Assembly: GCA_025738555.1 (NCBI GenBank)
Contig: JAOVFP010000017.1
Span: 620,001 to 684,000, forward strand
Source: Cyathus striatus
Taxonomy: Eukaryota > Basidiomycota > Agaricomycetes > Agaricales > Nidulariaceae
Direction of reading: 5' to 3'
Length of the DNA: 64,000 nt
In this document: positions 1-10,064 of the stretch, piece by piece
Position numbering within the stretch: position 1 is the stretch's first letter
Layout of the letters: every line of letters starts with the position of its first letter
Position numbers and translations under genes: made by a program
The notes under the pieces: model-generated
Told to the model about the DNA's origin: nothing
Database searches by the model: none
The model's input: the letters and a program-made list of their open reading frames with translations, nothing else

Positions 1-683
1 AAGGTATATTCCATATCCCCCATACCACAAGTTGAGAGCACTCCTGTCGATTGTGTAGTTGAACACTGACCCCCAAATTTATCACATATGTTAATGATAT
101 TATTCACAACATATCAGTACAAATTTCGCATTTTTTACGATTTTATTTGAGGTGCTGGAGTGATGAGACCGAAAAAAATCCATTTACAGGACATAGAAAT
201 GTCAAATGGAGGGATTTTCGAAATAGGCTTTCAATCTGTGAATAAAGGTCCGAAACTTAATGAATAGGATCTAAATTACATTTCACAAGCCTTTGTGGAG
301 GCATTTCACAGCGAGCAACGGAGTAAGCAATATTTACTTATTGGGAGTATCTGACCGCTTACTATCTTATCTTATCTAGTGCGATTAGGCAGCCTGTTGA
401 CTCGTGCTCTCTGCCCTTTGCCTTCGGTAAAATGGATTGCGCAAGCACTGCAAGGGTCTGTTCCCACGCTGTGACCGGCTTCCTAGTTTTGGCCAAGATC
501 GCACCTGGTTTAAAAAAATATTCATAACACCACACTGGAGCATCCAAAAATTGCAAAAAAGGTCTCAATTTATTCTTTGGAAGGTGGACTACAATTCTAA
601 CGTAAAGGGACAGCGGGAAACAGAAGTTTTTATGTCTCATTTCTCAATTTGATCTTAGGTGGCCGAGATCACCATCAATGACT
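1..683. other. No recognisable gene; unassigned sequence
   Basis: AT-rich sequence with no family I can name. A 92-codon open frame on the minus strand (362-640) has a plausible protein composition, but no motif I recognise and no clear splice context. It may be a fragment of an older repeat. Nothing else is supported here. Confidence 0.3.
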
Positions 684-1200
684 GTAAACACCATCAGTAG
701 TTTGAAGCGGACATGATTTTTACAGGTCAATAACTTTGTTTGGATTTATTCCTAAGCTACATCATATAGCTAAATATATTAATGACATGTATATCTCTAC
801 TCTGAATGTACATTTGAGACCAGTGAGTATGTAGTAAGCGCACGGCAGTGTGATTTACTAGTTCTGAGAATCTGAGTGTGCCAAAGGGGCATGGTAAACA
901 TGTGTAAACACCATTGGTAGCATGAAGCGGACATGATTTTTACAGGTCAATAACTTTGTTTGGATTTATTTCTAAGCTACATCATATAGCTAAATATATT
1001 AAGGACATGTATATCTATTCTCTGCACATATATCCGAGACCAGTGAGTACATGGTAAGTACACAGAAGTGTGTTTTGCTACTTCTGAGTGCGCTGTAGGG
1101 AGGTGATGAACATATGGAGACACCATCAGCAACTGAACAGAATAAAAAAATTGTTGGTGATTAACTCTATTTGATTCAAATAACAAGCTTGAATACATAG
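684..1200. repeat. Tandem repeat, ~220-bp period, two copies plus a partial third
   Basis: The segment starting with 'gtaaacaccat' at 684 recurs at 904, and a decayed third start lies near 1116 ('gagacaccatcagc'). The first ~100 bp of copies 1 and 2 are nearly identical (gcggacatgatttttacagg ... agctacatcatatagc). The rest is more diverged. The repeat lies just downstream of the integrase-like gene on the minus strand. No coding capacity is seen. Confidence 0.8.
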
Positions 1201-1335
1201 CATGACTATAGTGGCATCACAGAAGGAAATCACCACAAATTGGAGAAAGAATGAAAGCGACACTTGTGTCATAGTACATCAGGTACATTCTATGTTACAG
1301 TGTACTACAAGTCTTCTGTACACTTATGAGCTATT

Positions 1336-3155
1336 TCACCAGTCATTATTGTCATCACTCTCATCTTCATCAGAAGTAAAAACCACTTCAAACTCTGGGA
1401 CATCATCTTCACCCTCAAGAAGCAGATCTTCAGCATTCATCATTGCATCCAATTGGGATGAATGTGTGTCATCTTATTAACATGAGTTCAATGACATATA
1501 ATTGAAGTCAAGATAAAGACTCACCCAAGCCCTGTCCATTATTAACACCTCCCATGTAATATGATCCATCCTCTCCAGCATTTTCAATACCTCCCTCTAA
1601 CTCTGTAAGATTAGGATGTAGTTCAATTACGTCATGAACTTCATGCCATGAGGTTTGAATAGCCCCAGTCCATCCATCACGAACAGTATTCGGAATATCA
1701 TCTAGAGATTGAAGAGCTGTTAGAATAAACAGATACACATCCCATACATTATTCCTTGTAATGACTGGAGCATTATTCTGAGCATAAATTTCATGTGCTA
1801 AGTCTGAAAATGATTTTGGAACAAGTTCGAAAACAGGATCATTGATAGGGCAGAACAGAGTACGTGCTTCTTGTATAGCTGCTGGATTAACTGTTATCTA
1901 TGACATGTTTAGCAGTAGATAATTATACAAAGCTTCAGTATGCATACCTTAAAGTCCAAGACACCATATTCTGCTGGATTGTAATATATGTCATTGGGGA
2001 CTCCATGTGGGAGAATTTTATTTCGATCTGCACATTTTGCAGTGTTGTTAACACGGTCCCTGTAACCATCTAACTCCCCCTGCAACCATGGGATAAATAC
2101 CCATCAAAAGACCATCCTAATAGTAATATTTAAGTCTGTATTCAAAATTAATGAAGGATAACTTATGCTTCAACTGTGTTGTCTGAATGGTACCAATCTT
2201 CTTGAACACCATGGTCAAGAATGTCTTCAAAACCAGGAGTAAAACGTTGCCTGAGCTGTGACCATGTAATTTCTGGTTTGACATTCTTTTTCTGTCGCAT
2301 CCAGCGGTGTTGAAGTGTTCCTGACAGAGATGGATCATGCCAGTGGCGAAGAAATGTATGTCCATTTGCCAATCCAAAATTTTCAGAACCTGGATCACTT
2401 TGAGTTACAAGTGGCATCGCTAAATTATACTCAGTCCTATTCTTTTCAACTAAAAAAGAATGCCTACCTCCTAATTGTGAAACTGAATCAAGATAGTAGC
2501 TAAATATTAGCTTAGGATTGCTGTTTGTGTGCCATACTTTCAACCATTGGATTACTCCTGAAAATGGCTCAACTCCTGTATGTAGCCCCAGACCAAATTT
2601 ATACTTCCACTTGTCATGCTGATCCACTGCAACTATATCATTAACACCAGCAGACCACCATTTTTTCCGGCACAACCTGTTGGCTCGGGGTTGCCTAACA
2701 AGGTCTGCTTCATACAGAGCAAAGTATGAAGTAACTACTCGTCTTTGTGTGCATAGGTCAATTACCAATTATCTATTCATTACACATATGCTTTGCACCT
2801 TGATACTGCCATATTTTCTTCATGAAACAATAGGCTTATCATTTCTCGAGCACCTGCATTTGGATATTGAACACGAAGGTGTGTCATAGCAGGATGGATA
2901 CTCTCAACATCATGGTTTTGCTTCCAAGTTCGGAACAATCCCATACTCTCACGCAACTGTATGAACTTAGTAAGTCTGAAATATAGTATTAACAACTAAA
3001 CATATATATATGCACATCAGAACACTTACCCCAAACCATACTTCATAGGATCGATGTGTTGTGTCTTGAGATATCCAAGTATATCCTTATCTGACAAACA
3101 CATCTTCCAATACCTGAGTATATGTGGTGCAATATCCTCAATGGGAGCTACAGAA
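1336..3155 (-). pseudogene. Integrase-core (rve-like DDE/D) domain gene, decayed
   Basis: Multi-exon minus-strand gene of a fungal integrase-core family (Pfam rva_4-like; family placement from memory). Exons in order: about 3155-3035 (...SDKDILGYLKTQHIDPMKYG), about 2990-2790 (...HPAMTHLRVQYPNAGAREM), and the main exon 2768-2163. The main exon holds the core: GVNDIVAVDQHDKW with the first Asp, TQSDPGSENFG with the second Asp, and a Glu in KPEITWSQLR about 40 residues later. A further exon (2118-1960) reads WVFIPWLQGELDGYRDRVNN, and the acidic C-terminus ends ...ESDDNNDW-stop at 1336. In the WVFIPWLQ exon the expected Arg codon is TGA (2104-2106), consistent with CGA-to-TGA change. The splice junction before that exon is not resolvable, so I call it a pseudogene. 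The N-terminus is not identified. A divergently transcribed gene starts at 3984. Confidence 0.75.
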
Positions 3156-3159
3156 TTGT

Positions 3160-3860
3160 AAGTAGAATGAATATATGCAGTAGAAGTATCATCATTACTT
3201 ATGATTAGGCATGTACTGATTTTTGTGCCCAGTTCTAGCCATAAATGAAAGACAGCAGTATCGTATAATTGGGATAAAGTGGTGAAGAAAAGTTTGTATT
3301 AATGTACATGGTATTTATAATGATTTCGGAATAGAGAGTCTATTCAAGTAACGTATGGTATTTGGAAAATGAGGCAGTCTCGAACAATGATTATGCTTAG
3401 CGGAACAGCCTTTGACATCATGCTGCAGAATGTTTCAGAAATTATTCCCATAATATGATACTTATCTGCAGTGTGTCTTGCCTCACACTTGTACTCGATC
3501 ACAGCATGTATGTCACATTTGTATTGTCCTGGTCTTAAACATGTTTATTTATACAGCTGATTACATTTATGAAACAGCAATATGATTACTACACTAATAT
3601 ATAATGGTCTAGATGCAATTAGCATGGCTCGGTAAACATCCTCATGCAATTTTATTATGAAGTATAGCACCTTGCTGCCTTCTATTCTGATTCATATCAT
3701 GACTCATACAACCACGACTTTCCGAGTTCACGGCCATGACTTTCCATGTTTATGGCCTCATGTATTTTCATACCTCAGCATGTGTCTGGTTTTTCATGCT
3801 TGAGTGTAAATTCAGGACTAAGACCATTATTTCTACACTCAGATATTTATCTGGGCTGGA
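3160..3860. other. Intergenic region between divergent genes
   Basis: About 0.7 kb of AT-rich DNA between the integrase-like gene (minus) and the cysteine-motif gene (plus). I find no ORF or repeat that I can name. It probably contains the divergent promoters. Confidence 0.4.
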
Positions 3861-3870
3861 TATATAAATA
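3861..3870 (+). promoter_or_regulatory. Probable TATA box of the gene starting at 3984
   Basis: The sequence tatataaataaaagg is a strong TATA-like element. A CT-rich stretch (tcatcttctgtgtcttg, about 3900-3917) lies 30-50 bp downstream, as in fungal core promoters, ahead of the first in-context ATG at 3984. Confidence 0.5.
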
Positions 3871-3983
3871 AAAGGTGTGATAGAAGCAAAATTGCATCAC
3901 TCATCTTCTGTGTCTTGAAGTCCCATCTGCTATCACCTCATACTGTTGTATTTGCTCCTCTCATCTCTTGTCTACATGCAATT

Positions 3984-4587
3984 ATGAATGACAACAATGA
4001 CAACATTGAAGCAATTACTATATTTACAGAAGATGCTCATGCGAACAAGGCGATCCCCTGTGGTCAACAGGGTTGTACCACTGTACTCCAGCCTGGGGAT
4101 ACTAAACACTACTTGAAGAGTGAATCTAAAGGTAAATTTGTGTGTGACAAATGCTTTGATCATTATGCAAAAAAGTCGGGTACAATTCTAAGTAACATTT
4201 TCTCCTCTTTGATTGTCACTCAATATTGATATATCTATTAGGACCAGATATTGCTCAGAAATACAATCACTCTAAGCAATCTTCCCAGCCTGATTCTATT
4301 ATCAGCATGCAGCATCCATATTCATGCAGGTAATAGTACTTATCAAAATATTTAGGTCCAGCTCTTTCTCGTCAGCTAAGGCCTTCACAAGAGGTAACAA
4401 CAATTGATGTGGATGCTATTAGAGCTTCTGTGAATCAGGCTCAGCGAAAAGGTACAGCTTCTTTCTGTGCTTTAATAGATAGATATACTAATTTCATTTG
4501 ATATAGACTCAGAATTTCTTGCATGTAAAGTTACACCATTGCCAAATGGTTTCAATCCAACATCCTCTATACAGCCATGGTACAATA
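3984..4587 (+). pseudogene. Small cysteine-motif protein gene, 5' part, interrupted by a transposon
   Basis: Starts MNDNNDNIEAITIFTEDAHA. Within the first ~60 residues is a candidate zinc-binding motif: CGQQGC, then VCDKC about 25 residues later (C-x4-C ... C-x2-C). Likely introns are gtacaattct...tattag (4179-4240) and gtaatagtac...atttag (near 4330-4355). There is a third, after ...RASVNQAQRK, ending in atatag near 4505. The last exon reads DSEFLACKVTPLPNGFNP and stops at a TA where a Tc1-like terminal repeat begins (4588). Similar small cysteine proteins of unknown function recur in mushroom genomes (recollection, not a search). A sequence at 9284-9500 looks like the continuation. Function unknown. 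Confidence 0.5.
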
Positions 4588-5178
4588 CAGTGCCAATCAA
4601 AAGTATTGCACAACATGTACAAACAAAGTAGATAAAAGTCCAGGATGAGTAGAATACATCGTAAACACATGTATTGTACATCGATAGAAAGCTAAAATAG
4701 TTTAGAATCATATAGGAAAGCATGGGACATGATATGAGTGAAATTAAAAGAAAAATTGAAGTGTAAATGCGAAATATGCTGTGCAATACATATGAACATA
4801 CCCAAATCTCAGAAAGATAAGTGTCGCACTCCTTCCACAAAAATCCGCGCATCCTGAAAATTTAGTATTTTGTATTACCCCCTCAGGCCTTCACTAATGC
4901 GGCAACGCGGCGTGGCATGCTCTGGTATAAGGTGTCGAGCGCAGCCTTCGGAAAATTGGCCCATTCCTCCTGAAGAGCAACCCACAACTCTTCTTTATTG
5001 AGCGGAAGAGGGTTGCAAGCATGTACAAGCGTATCCAATTGATCCCAGACATGTTCTATAATGCTCATGTCTGGACTGGAAGGGGGCCAAGGCAATTGTT
5101 TGACCCGCTTGCGCTTGAACCACTCCTGAGCGACAGCGCTCCGGTGCTTCGGGTCATTGTCCTGCTGAAAAATGAGGC
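4588..5178 (-). mobile_element. Tc1-family transposon fragment (3' end)
   Basis: Starts immediately after a TA with the terminal sequence cagtgccaatcaaaagtatt, typical of a Tc1/mariner end. The matching opposite terminus (…ggcactg-ta) is absent. The element is cut at 5179, where the foldback element begins. It carries the C-terminal part of a transposase on the minus strand. Insertion at TA interrupts the last visible exon of the gene starting at 3984. Confidence 0.75.
4883..5178 (-). pseudogene. Tc1 transposase, C-terminal fragment (DD34E)
   Basis: The minus-strand frame reads TRLIFQQDNDPKHRSAVAQ, then WPPSSPDMSIIEHVWDQLD, and ends MPRRVAALVKA-stop at 4883. The Asp of QQDNDPKH and the Glu of SIIEHVW are 34 residues apart, the Tc1 DD34E spacing. 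The N-terminal half (DNA-binding HTH and first Asp) is missing because the gene is truncated at 5179 by the foldback element. Non-functional. Confidence 0.85.
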
Positions 5179-5195
5179 GTGTCAGCCAAATTTAT

Positions 5196-5250
5196 CATTT
5201 AAGCTCGACGTTTTATGATATTTCATATCATAAAATGTCGAGCTTAAATG
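5196..5250. repeat. Terminal hairpin of the foldback element, left
   Basis: 25-bp arms (catttaagctcgac...) around a 5-base centre 'tttca', with a single mismatch. The same palindrome occurs at the right end (9219-9273), where it is perfect. So each terminus has its own hairpin inside the larger inverted repeat. Confidence 0.9.
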
Positions 5251-5289
5251 AGTGAGGCATATATTATATATAGTATACAGATTACTCAT

Positions 5290-6040
5290 AAAAACTCATT
5301 ACTTTATGCTTCTTACTATTATTACAATTGTATTATGTGTACTCATAAGTACTCATTACTTCACATTCCCTATTGTTATTGTAATACTATTATGTGTACT
5401 CATAAGTACTCATTACTTTATATTTCCTACTATTATTGTAATGCTACTATGTGTACTCATAAGTACTCATTACTTTATGTTTTCTATTATTATTGTAATA
5501 CTATAATGCATACTCATAAGTACTCATTACTTTATATTTCCTATTGTTATTGTAATACTATTATGTGTGCTCATAAATACTCATTACATTATGTTTCCTA
5601 TTGTTATTATAATACTATTATGCATACTCATAAGTACTCATTACATTATGTTTCATATTGTTATTGTAATAGTATTATGCATACTCATAAGTACTCATTA
5701 CTTTATATTTCCTATTGTTATTGTAATAGTATTATGTGTACTCATAAGTACTCATTACATTATGTTTCCTATTGTTGTTGTAATACTATTATGCATACTC
5801 ATAAGTACTCATTACTTTATGTTTCATATTATTATTGTAATACTAGTATGTGTACTCATAAGTACTCATTACTTTATGTTCTCTATTATTACTGTAATGC
5901 TTCCTATTATTATTTAATAGTATAATGTGTACTCATAAGTACTCATTAATTTATGTTTCCTATTGCTATTGTATTAATATTATGTGTACTCATAAGTGCT
6001 CATTACTTTATGCTTTCTATTATTATTAATATATTGCTAT
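5290..6040. repeat. 57-bp minisatellite array, left arm
   Basis: About 13 units of a ~57-bp repeat containing tactcattactttatgtttc and tattgtaatactattatg, ending in the direct word 'tactcataag'. Units vary by a few transitions. The inverse array occupies 8600-9180. Open frames of 84-225 codons through this array are repeat artefacts. Confidence 0.9.
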
Positions 6041-6064
6041 TACTGATTACTAGTTGATCTGCGC

Positions 6065-6510
6065 TTCATATATTTCCCACGCTTCGCATTTGTCACGTAC
6101 TTCACGCGCGTCACATTCGTCACACATATTCCCGCGCCTCATATTTTTCCCGCGCATTACATTTGTCACGTACTTCACGCGCGTCACGTTCGTCACACAT
6201 ATTCCCGCGCCTCATATTTTTCCCGCGCATCGCATTTGTCACGTTATTCACGCGCGTCACGTTCGTCACATATATTCCCGCGCTTCGTGTTTGTCACATA
6301 CTTCCCGCGTGTCACATCTGTCACATATATTCCCGCGCTTCACATCTGTCACATACTTCCTGCGCGTCACGTTCGTCACAGATATACCCGCGCATCACAT
6401 TTGTTACATTCTTCCCGCGCGTCACGTCTGTCACGATTCTCCCACACTACGCATATATCACACTTGTCACGCTTTAGCGCGTTTGTCACGCTTTAGCGCG
6501 TTTGTCATGC
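6065..6510. repeat. CG-rich ~30-36-bp array, left arm
   Basis: Repeats of the words cgcgcgtcacgttcgtcaca and tattcccgcgc, strikingly CpG-rich for this AT-rich window. The inverse copy lies at about 8060-8580. Retention of many CpGs suggests a young array or one spared from deamination. Confidence 0.85.
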
Positions 6511-6599
6511 TTTCATGCGCGTCACGCGTCACGTTTGTCACATTCTTTATGAGCATAATGCTCTTATGAATGTCATACATCTCACATCTATTTGTCACG

Positions 6600-8000
6600 C
6601 ATTTCACACTCGTCACATGTGTCACATCTTTGAGAATCTGCATGCATGTCACACTTTTCACATATGTTACATATTTTTTGAAGTGCATTGCAACTTTTTC
6701 ACAAATATCATGCTTTCCAATCATGTCAGATTTTCTGTCTCTACCACTATTCAAGTTGTCATGAGAGTGGAGTAAGTATTTAATGGTATAGAGTGAATTA
6801 TACCTGCAGAGGAAACAATATGTACTTGTAGAATTGGAGATTGTAACATGGAAAATAACAATTAGAAAGTTACAGAAGTGTAGTAATAAGAAATTAGAAT
6901 GAAACATGTAAAGTGTATATATAGTCGAAGTCTTACTCCCACTGACAGAGCATGAGAATTTGGAAATGGGATGATATAATGTTTAATAATCAGGACTAGA
7001 GATGTAATTAAATGACAAAGTAAAAACTATAATGGTTAGTCTGGATATGAGAGATGATGAGATCATTATGATACAAATGGATATTTTGGAAATATTTAAC
7101 AACTGAACAGCAAAGGACATATACTGAAAGAACAACATATAGATAACAAATCTGAAAGAATGGTGAGTATATGTGATCCCACATCACATTAAACTCACAT
7201 GTCTCAGTCATTAAATGATCATGATTCTTGCATTAACCATAGGTTATTCTTATATCTTCAATGCACATTATTAAGTCACATATATGCTTACTCTATATTA
7301 TTACATGACACTTCTACACTGTCATGTGTTTCACATCTCTGATTTATGTTATATAGTTCTTTTAGTATTAGTATCCATTCATACATATGAAACCCCCTCC
7401 TGTACTTCTCTTCACTTTCTTGCTCAGTGGTCATTACTTGCTTTTCTATCCTTTAGTTTGGTGTCAACCACATCATCACCTTCTTTTCTTCCTGCCCTCT
7501 CCTCAGAAAGACAACTTTGTCTTTTCTCCTTTCTTGCCTAAGAACAACTTACTACCATTTTTCTAAAGTCATGTGCAGTATTGTCATATAGGGTCTGAAT
7601 CAATGACTTACTTGTCAATGCAAGAGGCTGAATTACACTGCTAAGTAATGAGATATGGGTTAAATGTGGCATCACTAAGTGCACTGATTCCTTGGATATG
7701 AAAGGTACAGAACATTTTTCATTATAGACCTGTTGGAACCCCATCAACATGTCACAATCATGATACACATGCAAGCATGATGTGCTTGAAATGTATTATA
7801 CATCTCAAAGATGTGACATAAGTAACACTTATGATGTGTGTGAAAGCAGGATGAAAGCCTCAAAGACATGATGAATATGATGCATGTGTAAATCATAAGA
7901 AACAGATGTGACCTATGTGACGAGCGTGACAAATGTAACACGTGACGCGCATACAAAGTATGACAAATGCACTGACAAGCATGAAAAGCGTGATAAATAG
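6600..8000. other. Unique core of the foldback element
   Basis: Non-repetitive AT-rich sequence between the two arms. Short open frames (for example 7284-7541 plus and 7008-7211 minus) show no motif I recognise. No transposase is seen, so the element depends on another source of transposase. Confidence 0.5.
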
Positions 8001-8059
8001 ATGTGAGATGTATGACATTCATAAGAGCATTATGCTCATAAAGAACGTGACAAACGTGA

Positions 8060-8580
8060 CGCGTGACGCGCATGAAAGCGTGACAAACGCGCTAAAGCGT
8101 GACAAGTGTGATATATGCATAGTGTGGGAGAATAGTGACAGACGTGACGTGCGGGAAGAATGTAACAAATGTGATGCGCAGGAATATCTGTGACGAACAT
8201 GACGCGCAGGAAGTATGTGACAGATGTGAAGCGCGGGAATATATGTGACAGATGTGACACGCGGGAAGTATGTGACAAACACGAAGCGCGGGAATATATG
8301 TGACGAACGTGACGCGCGTGAATAACGTGACAAATGCGATGCGCGGGAAAAATATGAGGCGTGGGAAAATGTGTGACGAATGTGACGCGCGTGAAGTACG
8401 TGACAAATGTAATGCGCGAGAAAAATATGAGGCGCGGGAATATGTGTGACGAACGTGACGCGCGTGAAGTACGTGACAAATGTAATGCGCGGGAAAAATA
8501 TGAGGCGCGGGAATATGTGTGACGAATGTGACGCGCGTGAAGTACGTGACAAATGCGAAGCGTGGGAAATATATGAAGCG
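8060..8580. repeat. CG-rich ~30-36-bp array, right arm
   Basis: Inverted copy of the 6065-6510 array (gaacgtgacgcgcgtgaag-type units). Near-identity of the arms is visible along their whole length, with a few internal unit differences. Confidence 0.85.
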
Positions 8581-8599
8581 CAGATCAACTAGTAATCAG

Positions 8600-9180
8600 T
8601 AATAGCAATACATTAATAATAATAGAAAGCATAAAGTAATGAGCACTTATGAGTACACATAATATTAATACAATAGCAATAGGAAACATAAATTAATGAG
8701 TACTTATGAGTACACATTATATTATTAAATAATAATAGGAAGCATTACAGTAATAATAGAGAATATAAAGTAATGAGTACTTATGAGTACACATACTAGT
8801 ATTACAATAATAATATGAAACATAAAGTAATGAGTACTTATGAGTATGCATAATAGTATTACAATAACAATAGGAAACATAATGTAATGAGTACTTATGA
8901 GTACACAATACTATTACAATAACAATAGGAAATATAAAGTAATGAGTACTTATGAGTATGCATAATAGTATTACAACAACAATAGGAAACATAATGTAAT
9001 GAGTACTTATGAGTATGCATTATAGTATTACAATAACAATAGGAAATATAAGGTAATGAGCACTTATGAGTACACATAATAGTATTACAATAACAATAGG
9101 GAATGCGAAGTAATGAGTACTTATGAGTACACATAATACAATTGTAATAATAGTAAGAAGCATAAAGTAATGAGTTTTTA
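8600..9180. repeat. 57-bp minisatellite array, right arm
   Basis: Inverted copy of the 5290-6040 array. It is shorter by a few units (about 10), consistent with unit loss or gain after the arms formed. Confidence 0.85.
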
Positions 9181-9218
9181 TGAGTAATCTGTATACTATA
9201 TATAATATATGCCTCACT

Positions 9219-9273
9219 CATTTAAGCTCGACGTTTTATGATATTTCATATCATAAAACGTCGAGCTTAAATG
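9219..9273. repeat. Terminal hairpin of the foldback element, right
   Basis: Perfect palindrome with 25-bp arms and a 5-base centre. It is the counterpart of the hairpin at 5196-5250. Confidence 0.9.
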
Positions 9274-9283
9274 AGAAATTTGG

Positions 9284-9500
9284 CTGACACTTATGATCCA
9301 CCCTTGTCTGAGGTGACATATCATAATGATGGTAAGTACAATAAACTTATACTTTCATTCCTGTCCTGTCTTATCATATCTCACAGCAGCATTTCCAAAC
9401 CGGAATCAATCATACCTGCCTCAATCCTTTCCGCCCTCCTCAAATATGACTCATAACCAATACAGAAGTTCAAAAGTTATAGAAGGCTCAAGTCAGGATT
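9284..9500 (+). pseudogene. Candidate 3' continuation of the gene broken at 4588
   Basis: Directly right of the foldback element an open frame (YDPPLSEVTYHND) runs into gtaagtacaa; the intron ends ctcacag at about 9385. It then continues AFPNRNQSYLPQSF and SSKVIEGSSQD, followed by another gtaagt at 9500. The proline/asparagine-rich style and exon phase are compatible with the exon ending ...SSIQPWYN at 4587. Joining them is inference; the rest of the gene is not found. Confidence 0.35.
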
Positions 9501-9646
9501 GTAAGTGTAGTTGTGTGTATCGCGTCTAGATCTCTTCTGATCATATTTAACCAAAGCGATACCAGTTAACAACTGTCCCAATCAATCTTGCCGAATTCCT
9601 GTACTCATCTCCAACTCGAGTTTCTCAAATGGAGGCAAGTCAGCCA

Positions 9647-9655
9647 CTTTAAATA
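9647..9655 (+). promoter_or_regulatory. Possible TATA-like element of the HMG-box gene
   Basis: The sequence ctttaaata lies ~35 bp upstream of the ATG at 9685. It is the only TATA-like element close to the start, which would imply a very short 5' leader. Confidence 0.3.
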
Positions 9656-9684
9656 GACACGTTACATTCTCACAATTGACTATT

Positions 9685-10064
9685 ATGACAGATGTAGACA
9701 ATGAAGTTCTTCTCATCCATCAATCGTTGAAAGATGAAAACACGCCAAAAAGGCCGTTGAATGCCTTCCTGATTTTTGCACAACAACGCAGATCTGAAAT
9801 TAGGAAAACGTATAAAAATTATGGTAATACCCTTGATAATGGGGAGATAAGCAAAATATTATCTCTGGAATGGAAGAGCATGCCACATGTAAGTAACAAT
9901 CAGTCATAATAATTCAAAATAATACGGATCCATTTTTATTGTAGGTTGAAAAAGAGCATTTCCGAAAACTTTACAGACAATATCGAGGCGAATTCAACAG
10001 AAAATACCCGAAATATAAGTTCGAACGAGGTCCGAATGGTTGTGCAAAAAAGGGAAAAAAATAA
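9685..10064 (+). CDS. Small HMG-box (MATA_HMG-type) DNA-binding protein, two exons
   Basis: Predicted 107 residues, almost entirely one HMG box. Exon 1 (9685-9889) encodes MTDVDNEVLL... then PKRPLNAFLIFAQQRRSEIR, the classic 'RPxNAFxxF' start of helix 1, and NGEISKILSLEWKSMP of helix 2. The intron (gtaagtaaca...ttgtag, about 9890-9944) is followed by exon 2, VEKEHFRKLYRQYRGEFN and KYPKYKFERGP, ending in a lysine-rich tail. The splice joins His-Val in frame. HMG boxes of this type bind and bend DNA; in fungi they include mating-type and sexual-development regulators. Nothing else of a mating locus (homeodomain, pheromone or receptor genes) is seen nearby, so a mating role is not supported. The first ATG upstream of the box was chosen. 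No disabling change is seen. Confidence 0.85.

Larger units (their letters stand above)
5179..9290. mobile_element. Foldback element with ~1.4-kb array-bearing inverted arms
   Basis: The left end gtgtcagccaaattt (5179) is the exact inverse of aaatttggctgacac ending at 9290. The two arms (5179 to about 6600, and about 8000 to 9290) are inverted copies that run through the same series: a terminal hairpin, a 57-bp AT-rich array, then a CG-rich ~30-36-bp array. The core of about 1.3 kb is unique and has no transposase. No target duplication is visible: the left flank is Tc1 transposase sequence, the right flank is unrelated (ttatgatcc). Non-autonomous; superfamily not assigned. Confidence 0.85.

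Noticed and set aside
5248..9221. Long repetitive open frames on both strands (up to 225 codons)
   Set aside because: They translate the arrays of the foldback arms in mirror image; artefacts of repeats.
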